NCBI RefSeq assembly: GCF_900111095.1
Contig: NZ_FOGB01000014.1
Coordinates: 49,027 to 113,026, forward strand
Origin: Amphritea atlantica
Lineage (GTDB): Bacteria; Pseudomonadota; Gammaproteobacteria; Pseudomonadales; Balneatricaceae
Length of the DNA stretch: 64,000 nt
Direction of reading: 5' to 3'
The translations under genes were made by a program, and so were the position numbers. The notes beneath the pieces were generated by a model. The model was not told where the DNA came from. It did not search any database and saw only the letters and a list, made by a program, of their open reading frames with translations. The first letter of the stretch is position 1. Every line of letters begins with the position of its first letter. Shown one piece after another: positions 17,155-25,415 of this stretch.

Positions 17155-18246
17155 CTACACACCCTCTGCCGCGACACGGTGCAGTAGTCTCTCGTACAGC
17201 GGTGCCATATTATCCCAGCTCAGAGCCGATATATCCGGTGCAGAGAGTACCTGTCCGGCACACTTCAATCCGGCTAAGCGGATAACACTGTCCACCAGGC
17301 TTTGAGTCTCACCTTCACCGCTACAATAACAGCAGCTTGCCGGTAACAGTTGCGGATAAGCCAGCCGCCCGGGCACCAACGGCATCGCTCCTGCGGCAAC
17401 CCCTTCCAGAACCGCGATCCCCTGAAAGTCATGCAACGCCGTTGAGAGAACAACATCTGCCTGCTGCAGCAAACGACGATACTCTGCAACCGACTCAACA
17501 TATCCCCAATGCCCCAGCCGATCACCCAGCACAGCCCTGAGTTCCTGAAACGCTTCAGGCACACGGCGAAACTGCTGACCGACAAGGTCCAGTCTGAAAT
17601 CGACTCCGGCTTCACACAGTTGCCGGGCAGCCCTGAGCAGTAACTCTGGCCCTTTATCGAACTCCCAACGATGATTCCAGATCAGCCGGAGCGGCCCGGG
17701 TTGTGGGGCATGGGGCAGAAAAACGGATTGCGGCAATGGCACCGGCAACACAGAAGAGCGTCGCTCCAACTGCTCAATCACACCCACCGGGATCTGGTCG
17801 GGAAGCTTTTTTAGCAATCGACGACAGCCGTCGATAAAGGTATCGCGATTATAGTCGGTATTGAAGCAGATAAGGTCCGCCGCTAAAGCGGTATAAAGGT
17901 TAAGTATCTTCGGTTCAACATTGCCATACTCCCGGCCAGATTCGGGATAGGCAAACTGATTTTCATGAAAATAGACCAGCGTTGGTATACCCGCCAGATG
18001 AGGCACAAAGCCGCGCAACGCTGAAAGGTCGGTCATTGAGGTGGCAATCAGCAGGTCATAGTCCTGCTCAAGACACTCACGCTCACTGAATGCCCAACTG
18101 AGACTATTACCCCGTATGCGCCAGGAAAAATAACGCGGCGGCAGGGTCAGAACGGTCCATTGGTGTTGCCCAAGATTATCGACCAGCCCGCGATGCCAGT
18201 AGGCATGACTGGCAGCATCATAGGCGGACAGCAGGAGTATCTTCAT
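17155..18246 (-). CDS. QTMAN-family glycosyltransferase (tRNA-queuosine alpha-mannosyltransferase-like)
   Basis: A 363-residue GT-B fold enzyme. The N-terminal half matches the DUF3524 domain of eukaryotic QTMAN (GTDC1): it starts MKILLLSAYDAASH, contains TLPPRYFSWRIRG, the hallmark YFHENQFAYP, then LNLYTALAADLICFNTDYNRDTF. The C-terminal half has the GT4 nucleotide-sugar site (IWNHRWEFDKGPELLL and LSTALHDFQGIAVLEGVAAGAMPLVP with the catalytic-loop Glu). Animal QTMAN adds mannose to queuosine in tRNA-Asp; the role of bacterial members is less well known. The gene lies 6 bases after a Sel1-SPOR gene and is probably co-transcribed with it. Confidence 0.85.
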   Translation of the reverse strand: MKILLLSAYDAASHAYWHRGLVDNLGQHQWTVLTLPPRYFSWRIRGNSLSWAFSERECLEQDYDLLIATSMTDLSALRGFVPHLAGIPTLVYFHENQFAYPESGREYGNVEPKILNLYTALAADLICFNTDYNRDTFIDGCRRLLKKLPDQIPVGVIEQLERRSSVLPVPLPQSVFLPHAPQPGPLRLIWNHRWEFDKGPELLLRAARQLCEAGVDFRLDLVGQQFRRVPEAFQELRAVLGDRLGHWGYVESVAEYRRLLQQADVVLSTALHDFQGIAVLEGVAAGAMPLVPGRLAYPQLLPASCCYCSGEGETQSLVDSVIRLAGLKCAGQVLSAPDISALSWDNMAPLYERLLHRVAAEGV

Positions 18247-18252
18247 AATGCT

Positions 18253-19509
18253 CTATTGCGCATACAGAGAGCGATAACTTCGAATCCAGGCTTCACTTGC
18301 CAGGGCCCCTGGAAGCCGCTGCTTCAATGTCCTCAAAGCGTCGGCTTTGCTGACAAAACTTTCTTTCAGCAACACCACATAATCGTGCTTGGCAAGGTTA
18401 ACAGTATGGGCAATTCGCGGGATATGGTAATCGCTGATAAAACGAATACTGCTCTCCAGACTGGTCAGCCGTGCAAGCTGCACCACAAAAAGGCCCGCCG
18501 GTTGCGCTTTCAGCCAGTTAATATCCCGCAGCGATGGTTCAGCATCCGCCTGAACCGCTGATGCAGGCCCAGGGGTATCAGCCCGCTCCGCTTCTGCCTG
18601 CCCGGTGGACTGATCTGAGTGATTCAGTGAAATACGATTGTTGCGCGGGCGGGACACAGCTGTCCCAGCCTGTTGCATCGCGGCTAAAATCTTGTCATAC
18701 AGCACCTGGGTTTTCGGATTACCCAGTTCGATACTGGCGTCAGCATAGGCCAGCGCCTGCAGCAGATCCTGCGGCACCACCCGTCCTTGGGAGTAGATCA
18801 GTGCCAGATTATGAGCCGCATAAGCGTTACCCGAATACACCGCTTGTCGGTACCACTCGATGGCGCTGCCGGGGTCAAAGTCAATCAACAAAACGCCCAG
18901 TGCCAGTTGCGCTTTATCATTCCCCGCAGCGGCAGACTGCTCTATCCAGGGACGGGCGGCAGCGGGATCTTTTGCCACTCCCTCGCCCTGCAATAACATC
19001 AAACCGGTTTTTAACTGACTGTCCGACAGGCCCGCTTCTGCTGAACGCTGGTAGAGAGTAAAGGCCTGATGGATATCCTGGGGTACCCCTTCACCCTTTT
19101 CATACAACAGCGCCAGATTACGCATCGCTTTAGCATTGCCCAGCTCAGCCGACTGCGTGTAATAGTTGATACTCTGCTGCAGATCGATCTCAGTGCCTTT
19201 GCCTTTCTGATAGGCTATCGCCAGGTTATAAGCCGCTTCAGCATGATCACCTGCAGCTGAGATCGTCAGCCACTCGACCACCTTTTGCCAGTCAGGCGTA
19301 CCACTCTCCACCCCAAGCGCATAGAGACGGGCAAGGATAAAAGCGGCCTGAGGATCCCCCACCTGAGCCAGAGGCAGGCAGCTATGGTAGGCCTGCATCA
19401 CTTTCCCTTCGCTATACGCCTGCTGGCACTGCTGCATCTGCGATGCGTACACCCCACTACCCAACAGTGTTATAACGGCCGCAATGGTAAGCCTTAATCC
19501 CTTGAGCAT
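18253..19509 (-). CDS. Sel1-repeat protein with C-terminal SPOR domain (copy A)
   Basis: A 418-residue exported protein. A signal peptide ends near VYA. About seven Sel1-like repeats cover residues 35-270 (for example AEAAYNLAIAYQKGKGTEID, AKAMRNLALLYEKGEGVPQD). A low-complexity linker rich in Ala, Glu and Asp follows, then a SPOR-like domain in the last 80 residues (LFVVQLARLTSLESSIRFISDYHI ... YVVLLKESFVSKADALRTL). SPOR domains bind denuded peptidoglycan, often at the division septum; Sel1 repeats bind partners. The start is set at ATG 19509, preceded by AAGGA at good spacing; an in-frame ATG at 19545 has a poorer site. First of three tandem paralogues next to a QTMAN-like gene. Confidence 0.88.
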   Translation of the reverse strand: MLKGLRLTIAAVITLLGSGVYASQMQQCQQAYSEGKVMQAYHSCLPLAQVGDPQAAFILARLYALGVESGTPDWQKVVEWLTISAAGDHAEAAYNLAIAYQKGKGTEIDLQQSINYYTQSAELGNAKAMRNLALLYEKGEGVPQDIHQAFTLYQRSAEAGLSDSQLKTGLMLLQGEGVAKDPAAARPWIEQSAAAGNDKAQLALGVLLIDFDPGSAIEWYRQAVYSGNAYAAHNLALIYSQGRVVPQDLLQALAYADASIELGNPKTQVLYDKILAAMQQAGTAVSRPRNNRISLNHSDQSTGQAEAERADTPGPASAVQADAEPSLRDINWLKAQPAGLFVVQLARLTSLESSIRFISDYHIPRIAHTVNLAKHDYVVLLKESFVSKADALRTLKQRLPGALASEAWIRSYRSLYAQ

Positions 19510-19590
19510 TGTTGATCCTTTACCACAATGTTTCTGCTTGTTCATTCAATCCGATTAACACACCGCCAGATCGCCCAAAACGCGACGGGA

Positions 19591-21201
19591 TTAATCCACC
19601 GGTTTATAAGCGGAGAGAATCGCCCGATAGGTGCGATACCAGACCATATCAGACAGTTTTTCAGGCAACTTCCCGGCGGCAATTGCCCGGGCACCACTCA
19701 GGGATGCACTCGATTCGGCATAGAGCACCACATACATATTCCCGGCAGCAGTCACAGCTCTGAAGTAGTTAGCTTTGCCATCCAGTTGATTTTTTTTCAG
19801 AAACACTCTGACCGAATCTTCACTACTCAGTTGTACCAGCTGCAACACATAATGCCCTTCAGGCTGCGACTTCAGCCAGGAAAAATCGTGGCGACCAATA
19901 ACCGCCTGCGGGCTTGTTTCACCGTCTGTCTGCTCAACCGCACTACTATCGGCACTGACGCCAGTAACCTGATCATCCTCAGCAACCTGCACCTGTTCTG
20001 AGGTAGTCACCGATACCGCTGTGGTTAACTGAGTATTTCCGGCATCTGACTCTGCCTGAGTCTGAGTCTGTTCCGCGATGCCCCTGGATTCCATTTCAGT
20101 GTCTGTCTGCTCAACCGCACTACTATCAGCACTGATATCAGCACTGACGACAGTATCCTGATCATCCTCAGCAACCGGCGCCTGTTCTGAGGTAGTCACC
20201 GATACCGCTGTGGTTAACTGAGTATTTCCGGCATCTGACTCTGCCTGAGTCTGAGTCTGTTCCGCGATGCGCCGGGATTCTGTTTCAGTGTCTGTCTTCT
20301 CAACCGCACTACTATCGGAACTGATATCGGCACTACTATCAGCACTGACGACAGTATCCTGATCTTCCTCAGCAACCGGCGCCTGTTCTGAGGTAGTCAC
20401 CGATACCGCTGTGGTTAACTGAGTATTTCCGGCATCTGACTCAGACTGTGCTGCGATGCGCCGGGACTCCTCGAGCGCCATCTGCTGGCGCAGGCTTTCG
20501 ACCAGATCAACAGCCGCTTCATAGTTCAGCCGTTCACTCTCTTTTGCGTGATGCAAAGCCTTATCCAGATCCATCTCTTCAGCACCAGCTGGCTCCCGGT
20601 AGAGCAACGCCAGTTGGTAATCGGCAAAACCACTGCCCTGCTCTGCAGCACGCTGATACAAAGTCATCGCTCGCTGCGGATCCGTCTGTTTTAGCAGCGT
20701 TGCCAGTGTAATCTGCGCACTCAGATCACCCTTTTCGACCGCTAGCTCCAGCCAGTGGCGCGCCTGGGTGAAATCCTGAGGTGTCCCGCTCCCTTTAAGA
20801 TAACTGATACCAGTCTTTACCTGACTGGCCAGATGCCCCTGCTTAGCCCCTTTAAGATACCAGCTAAAAGCAGTTTCCAGACTCTTGGGGACGACATCAC
20901 CCCGCTCGTAAAGCTTCGCCAGGTTATAACAGCCGGGCCCATACCCCCACTCAGCAGAACGGGTCAGCCACTGCAATGCCAGATGCAGATCCGGTGAGCT
21001 TCCTTCGAACCCCTGACTGTAGAGATTGGAGAGAATGAAGCTGGCTTCACCATCCCCCTTTGCTGCCTGTGGCAGGCAACGCTGTAGCGCTGCGCGGGTT
21101 TGTTTATTTTCATAGAGTGTTCGACAGCTCAGATCTTCAGCCTGCGCCAAAGAACTCCAGATAAGTGAAACACTCAGGAGATAGAAAACAGTTCGGGCCA
21201 T
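19591..21201 (-). CDS. Sel1-repeat protein with internal long repeats and SPOR domain (copy B)
   Basis: A 536-residue exported protein: signal peptide (MARTVFYLLSVSLIWSSLAQA), Sel1 repeats at about 35-245, then an acidic Ser/Thr-rich linker made of three near-identical units of 63-67 residues, then a SPOR-like domain (HYVLQLVQLSSEDSVRVFLKKNQL ... MYVVLYAESSASLSGARAIAAG). Each linker unit contains ESDAGNTQLTTAVSVTTSEQ and VSAD/DSSAVE segments. The linker is likely disordered and could vary in length by slippage or recombination. A cysteine (RCLPQAAKGDG) near residue 42 is shared in position with copies A and C. It is transcribed with A and C on the same strand. Confidence 0.88.
   Translation of the reverse strand: MARTVFYLLSVSLIWSSLAQAEDLSCRTLYENKQTRAALQRCLPQAAKGDGEASFILSNLYSQGFEGSSPDLHLALQWLTRSAEWGYGPGCYNLAKLYERGDVVPKSLETAFSWYLKGAKQGHLASQVKTGISYLKGSGTPQDFTQARHWLELAVEKGDLSAQITLATLLKQTDPQRAMTLYQRAAEQGSGFADYQLALLYREPAGAEEMDLDKALHHAKESERLNYEAAVDLVESLRQQMALEESRRIAAQSESDAGNTQLTTAVSVTTSEQAPVAEEDQDTVVSADSSADISSDSSAVEKTDTETESRRIAEQTQTQAESDAGNTQLTTAVSVTTSEQAPVAEDDQDTVVSADISADSSAVEQTDTEMESRGIAEQTQTQAESDAGNTQLTTAVSVTTSEQVQVAEDDQVTGVSADSSAVEQTDGETSPQAVIGRHDFSWLKSQPEGHYVLQLVQLSSEDSVRVFLKKNQLDGKANYFRAVTAAGNMYVVLYAESSASLSGARAIAAGKLPEKLSDMVWYRTYRAILSAYKPVD
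19905..20455 (-). repeat. Three-copy in-frame tandem repeat inside copy B
   Basis: The segment starting GAGGTAGTCACCGATA occurs at 20000, 20189 and 20390, giving periods of 189 and 201 bases, both multiples of three. The two later copies are almost identical over more than 90 bases. The difference in period comes from extra short SAD/DSS codon repeats in one unit, so two levels of repeat are nested. Confidence 0.9.
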
Positions 21202-21292
21202 AGTTTGTCCGTAACAACAGTAACAAAGTCATTAATATATACAGAGGGGGCCTTAGGAGCCCTGCGTTGGCTATACCAGAATCCCGCATTGA

Positions 21293-22837
21293 TCAGGATT
21301 CTGGTGGCACGTATAACTCCTGCAAGCGCCTGAATTTCCGAATCCAGTGGCTCTTTCGGGCAGACTCCGGAATCTCCGCTACCGCCTGTTCAGCCTCCGG
21401 TATGGTTTTATAGTCACCATAGATCAGCACATAAAACAGCCCCGCTTCACGCTGAGTACGAAAATATCTGACACTATCCGGCAGGTTATGCTTCTTAATA
21501 TACTTGAGCATCCCTGCTTCATCGGTGCCATACCGTAGCTGAATGGTAAAATTGGGTGGGAACTGGTCCATCACCCAGCCATCCGCCAGCGCATAGGGGT
21601 TATCCGGATGCCATTCAACCGGTTGCGGTTGCGTCAGAGACTGGTCTTCAGTGTCAGGCAGTGCGTCAGCTGCGTTAACCTCCTGAGAAAGCTCTGTAGC
21701 AGACGGGGCCGGCTGCGTCGCAGCCAACTCCGGTGATGCCGTTTCAGATGCAGTTACGCTCTCTTGTGAAGACTCTCCGGCCTCGGGCGGCACTGCAGCT
21801 GCTTCGGGTCCCGCTACAACCTCGGATTCGGGTAACACACCATCAACCGAGAGCGTTGCCAGCAACAGCTGCTGTTCCCCTGAGCCATTTTCGGGGACCG
21901 ACTCACGTATCAGCCGCGTTAACTGCTGTTTCTCTGCCTGAAGTTCAACCACTTTTTGCTGTTCTGTTTCAAGACGAATCAGATTTAACAGGGACTCGGC
22001 TTCACTGTTTCCGGCATCAACTGCCTGCTGCGCTAACTCGGCAGCTTTCTCATGATCAGCCTCAACCCCCTGGCCGGCATAGTACACCAGAGCCAGGTTT
22101 TGCAGCGCCAGGCTGTTACCCTGCTTAGCCGAGCGTTGATACCAGATCAGACTTTCGGCCGGATCGATCTCAGCGAGAATCACCCCCATCGCCACCTGGG
22201 CATTACTATTACCCGCTTCCGCTGCCTTTCTGATCCAGTGTTGCGCCGATGCCCGGTTAGCCGTTACGCCACGCCCTTCCAGCAACATAGTGCCTACCTT
22301 AAGCTGAGCACTGACCAGTCCCTGCTGAGCTGCTTTCAGATACCACTGATAAGCCCGCGACTGGTCTTTCTCCCCGGCAGCACCGGTTTCAAACATGGCC
22401 GCCAGCAACTTTTGCGCCTTCGCATGTTGCGCCAGTGCCGCCTGCTGATACCAGTGTCGCGCCTGGCTATTACTCTGGGCAACCCCCTGCCCCAGTTGAT
22501 AGGCCAGACCCAGACGATAAGCCGATTCGGGATGACCTTTTTCTGCGGCAACCTTATCCCAGAAGAGCCCACGCTGATCATCTTCATCAGTACCCAGCGC
22601 CTGATAATACATAGTCGCTAACAGAAAGGCGGCTTTCGCGTCTCCCAGTTCAGCGAACTCCTGACACTGCCCCCGGGCACTCTGATAATCGGCAGTGGAA
22701 AAAAGCTGATAACATGCATTGGTGTCCTGCCCACCGGCAAACGAAACAGAGGAAAGTAGCAGTGCAGAACCCGCGCCAAGCAGTACGGGTAAATGAGCCA
22801 TCCGGCTCAATGATATTGACTTCGATCTTATTAACAT
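21293..22837 (-). CDS. Sel1-repeat protein with SPOR domain (copy C)
   Basis: A 514-residue exported protein. After a signal peptide ending near SFA, about eight Sel1-like repeats run over residues 50-285 (PESAYRLGLAYQLGQGVAQSNSQARHWYQQAA and others). A short coiled-coil-like stretch (TEQQKVVELQAEKQQLTRLI) and an Ala/Glu/Pro-rich linker follow, and the last 90 residues form a SPOR-like domain (FTIQLRYGTDEAGMLKYIKKHNL ... FYVLIYGDYKTIPEAEQAV). Length and domain order match copies A and B, but the sequence has diverged. The start could be ATG 22837 or ATG 22801; the longer form retains a positively charged n-region. Likely a cell-envelope or septal factor. Confidence 0.87.
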   Translation of the reverse strand: MLIRSKSISLSRMAHLPVLLGAGSALLLSSVSFAGGQDTNACYQLFSTADYQSARGQCQEFAELGDAKAAFLLATMYYQALGTDEDDQRGLFWDKVAAEKGHPESAYRLGLAYQLGQGVAQSNSQARHWYQQAALAQHAKAQKLLAAMFETGAAGEKDQSRAYQWYLKAAQQGLVSAQLKVGTMLLEGRGVTANRASAQHWIRKAAEAGNSNAQVAMGVILAEIDPAESLIWYQRSAKQGNSLALQNLALVYYAGQGVEADHEKAAELAQQAVDAGNSEAESLLNLIRLETEQQKVVELQAEKQQLTRLIRESVPENGSGEQQLLLATLSVDGVLPESEVVAGPEAAAVPPEAGESSQESVTASETASPELAATQPAPSATELSQEVNAADALPDTEDQSLTQPQPVEWHPDNPYALADGWVMDQFPPNFTIQLRYGTDEAGMLKYIKKHNLPDSVRYFRTQREAGLFYVLIYGDYKTIPEAEQAVAEIPESARKSHWIRKFRRLQELYVPPES

Positions 22838-23182
22838 AGTCCCTACCGCAATTCTGAAGCGCTTTATAGAAGCCGCTTCATAGCATTTGTACTGCTTAAC
22901 TCCCCCCCGGAGCTAAACAGAAAACTGGCGACCATAACAATCCTCTGTTGGGAGCCATTTCCAGCCAGTCTTTATCATATACTGACGGTACCGAACAGGC
23001 GGGCACAAAAGGTAACGATACCGGCCTGCAAGCAAAGTACGGGGAGCCACCGCTCCCAACGACAATTTAACAAATTGTCGGCTGATGAATAAGTGATATT
23101 ACTCACTATTTAGCTTAAAAACGAAAAAACCGGCATCAAAAGCCGGTTTTATTATTACAGTTGAGATATCTCACTACGGGAG
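22838..23182. other. Intergenic region with hairpins and TRAP terminator
   Basis: 345 bases without a gene. It contains a perfect 9-bp hairpin CGACAATTT/AAATTGTCG at 23060-23080 with a 3-base loop, a GGGAGC/GCTCCC hairpin at 23042-23057, and a rho-independent terminator at 23126-23150 (AAAACCGGC with GCCGGTTTT). The terminator suits the minus-strand TRAP operon that ends at 23183. The promoter for the Sel1-SPOR genes should lie near 22840-22950. Confidence 0.6.
23126..23153 (-). terminator. Terminator of TRAP operon
   Basis: AAAACCGGC at 23126-23134 pairs perfectly with GCCGGTTTT at 23142-23150; an A run on the plus strand gives the T tail when read on the minus strand. Confidence 0.85.
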
Positions 23183-25324
23183 CTACGCCAAAGCCCCCGA
23201 CGGAATCTCCCTGCGGGAGCGGCTGTAGATGAACAGTGCCAGAAATACCAGCAACCCCAGACTACACATCCACCATTCACCGTGGGGCCATAGCATCACC
23301 CCACCGGCAACACCCGAGATCAGTCTTAACAGAGGGTTAAGCGGACTCTCAAGATATCCCTCCATAAAGCCAACCAGCGCATAGATACCGAAAATTGAGA
23401 AGAAGAAAATACTCAACACCTCAGCGGTAGTACCACCAATAAAATTGGTATAGGCAAACAGCAACGGCACAATATAAAGTCCCTTAGCGATCTTCCAGGC
23501 AGTAAAACCGGTTGCCATCGGCGGCGTTTTTGCAATCGCAGCAGCCGCAAAAGCGGTCAGGCAGACCGGTGGCGTGACATTGGAGTCCTGAGACAACCAG
23601 AAGATAATCATATGGGCAGACAACAAGATCATAGTCAGATGCGCCGGATCGATCGCCTGTTCCAGCAGTTGGCCTTTAAAGTCGCCGGGCACCAGTGCTA
23701 GTAACTGTTGCGCATCTACCTTGCTCATCGGTTCAGCCAATAGCGCCGCTTTATCTGCATCGACCAGCAGGAAGATGGTTCGGGCAACTTCCGGCAGCGT
23801 CCCATTGACCATCATATCCACCAGTTGCATCTCCGCAATCAGGTTATACAGTGCTGGCGCTGACAGGGTAGCCAGGACAATATAGGCCGCCGTTACCGGC
23901 AATCCCATCCCCAGAATCAGAGACGCCAGGGCCACCAGCAGCAGGGTAATCAGCAGACTGCCTCCGGCCCACTCGGCCACCATCAGAGAGAAGGTGTTAC
24001 CGATACCGGTCATCGCCACGACGTTGACCACCAGTCCCACAGCGATCAACAGCATCGCCGTTGTGGCCATATTTTTGGAACCCTGCGCCAGAGCATCAAA
24101 GACATCCCTGACACCCATCGGATGTTTTGACAACCAGGATGAAACCACCACCGAGATAATGGAGATACCCGCGGCGTAGGTAGGTGTAAAACCATAGATC
24201 AGCAGACCCACCAGAACCACCAGTGGCAACAGATAGTGCCAGCCATCCCGGAACACCTCCCCAATGGGACGGGTATCCAGCTCAACCGCCTGCGCCTGAC
24301 TACGCATCGCCTCAACCCGGACAAAAAAGCCCACCGAGAGGAAGTACAACAGTGCCGGCAGTGCCGCCACGGCGATCACATCCACATAAGGGATCTGCGT
24401 ATAGGAGGCCATAATAAAAGCCCCTGCCCCCATCACTGGCGGCATCAGTTGCCCCCCGGTAGAAGCTGCCGCTTCGACACCTGCTGCAAAGCGGGCGGGA
24501 AAGCCTGCCTTCTGCATCAGAGGGATAGTGATTACCCCGGTGGATACTGTATTCGCCACCGAGGAGCCTGATACCGAGCCCATCAGGCCTGAGCCCAGCA
24601 CCGCAACGAATCCGGGGCCGCCTATCATACGGCCGGCCGCACAGCGGGACAGTTCGATAATAAAATCACCGGCACCGGACTTCACCAGAAAGGCACCAAA
24701 GAGAATAAACATGAACACATAGGTCCAGGATATCCGGGCGATCTGACCAAACATCCCCTCTGAAGAGAAGTAACTGCGATACAACAGTGTTTCCAGACTC
24801 AGGCCCGGGAAACCGAAGATCCCATCAATATATTGCCCCCACCAGAAAACATAGGTCAGGGCTACCAGAATCATGCAGGGAATGAACCAGCCAGTGGTCC
24901 GGCGCGCCATCTCCAGCGCAATAAAGATGGCACACAGCGAGAAGACCCAGTCGAGATCATCAAACTTAACGCCCCGGGCGTAGAGGGCATCTTCGAAACC
25001 GATCAGATAGAGGGTACAGGCGATCGCAGCACACCCCAGCAGGATATCGAGTATCAGCGTAATACGACGCCCGGCACTGGTGTTACAGCGCATCATCGGC
25101 ACCATCAGCGCACATAACAGAGCAAAACCACCAAAATGGATGGCAGACACCCACAGCTCTGACACCGTGCTGAGCGTGTTAAAGTAGATGTGCACCAGGG
25201 CAAAGGCAACGCCCGCCCAGTAAATAAAGCGTCCTGTAAGCGAGTGTTCCGGACGCTGCAACAGCTCCAGACTCTTCAGCTTTGCAGCGGTTTCCTGATC
25301 GGTATTAGTATCAATAGAACTCAT
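23183..25324 (-). CDS. TRAP transporter fused permease (DctQM type, TAXI class)
   Basis: A 713-residue inner-membrane protein in which the small (DctQ) and large (DctM) TRAP permease subunits are one chain, the normal form for TAXI-type TRAP systems. About 16 hydrophobic segments are visible. Conserved DctM parts include GGPGFVAVLGSGLMGSVSGSSVANTVSTG, VEAAASTGGQLMPPVMGAGAFIMAS and SNVTPPVCLTAFAAAAIA. TRAP permeases use a sodium or proton gradient to import carboxylates or related anions. The solute-binding subunit lies 91 bases upstream and a two-component system further upstream. A terminator follows at 23126. Confidence 0.95.
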   Translation of the reverse strand: MSSIDTNTDQETAAKLKSLELLQRPEHSLTGRFIYWAGVAFALVHIYFNTLSTVSELWVSAIHFGGFALLCALMVPMMRCNTSAGRRITLILDILLGCAAIACTLYLIGFEDALYARGVKFDDLDWVFSLCAIFIALEMARRTTGWFIPCMILVALTYVFWWGQYIDGIFGFPGLSLETLLYRSYFSSEGMFGQIARISWTYVFMFILFGAFLVKSGAGDFIIELSRCAAGRMIGGPGFVAVLGSGLMGSVSGSSVANTVSTGVITIPLMQKAGFPARFAAGVEAAASTGGQLMPPVMGAGAFIMASYTQIPYVDVIAVAALPALLYFLSVGFFVRVEAMRSQAQAVELDTRPIGEVFRDGWHYLLPLVVLVGLLIYGFTPTYAAGISIISVVVSSWLSKHPMGVRDVFDALAQGSKNMATTAMLLIAVGLVVNVVAMTGIGNTFSLMVAEWAGGSLLITLLLVALASLILGMGLPVTAAYIVLATLSAPALYNLIAEMQLVDMMVNGTLPEVARTIFLLVDADKAALLAEPMSKVDAQQLLALVPGDFKGQLLEQAIDPAHLTMILLSAHMIIFWLSQDSNVTPPVCLTAFAAAAIAKTPPMATGFTAWKIAKGLYIVPLLFAYTNFIGGTTAEVLSIFFFSIFGIYALVGFMEGYLESPLNPLLRLISGVAGGVMLWPHGEWWMCSLGLLVFLALFIYSRSRREIPSGALA

Positions 25325-25363
25325 AGCGGTATTCCGTTGACAATAAAGGTAGAACGTAAGAGA

Positions 25364-25390
25364 TCGGGGGCGTTGGCCGCCCCCGGGGGA
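25364..25390 (-). promoter_or_regulatory. Strong GC hairpin between TAXI and permease genes
   Basis: GGGGGCG at 25366-25372 pairs with CGCCCCC, with a short loop and outer GATC bases. It sits in the 91-base gap of a probable operon and lacks a T tail on the minus strand, so it may protect the binding-protein mRNA 3' end and reduce downstream expression. This role is inferred from similar transporter operons. Confidence 0.5.
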
Positions 25391-25415
25391 TCACTGAACT
25401 GATCAGCAATAGGGA

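Noticed and set aside
19905..20455. Regular repeats that could suggest a CRISPR array
   Set aside because: Periods of 189 and 201 bases, in-frame coding and near-identical full units show a protein tandem repeat.
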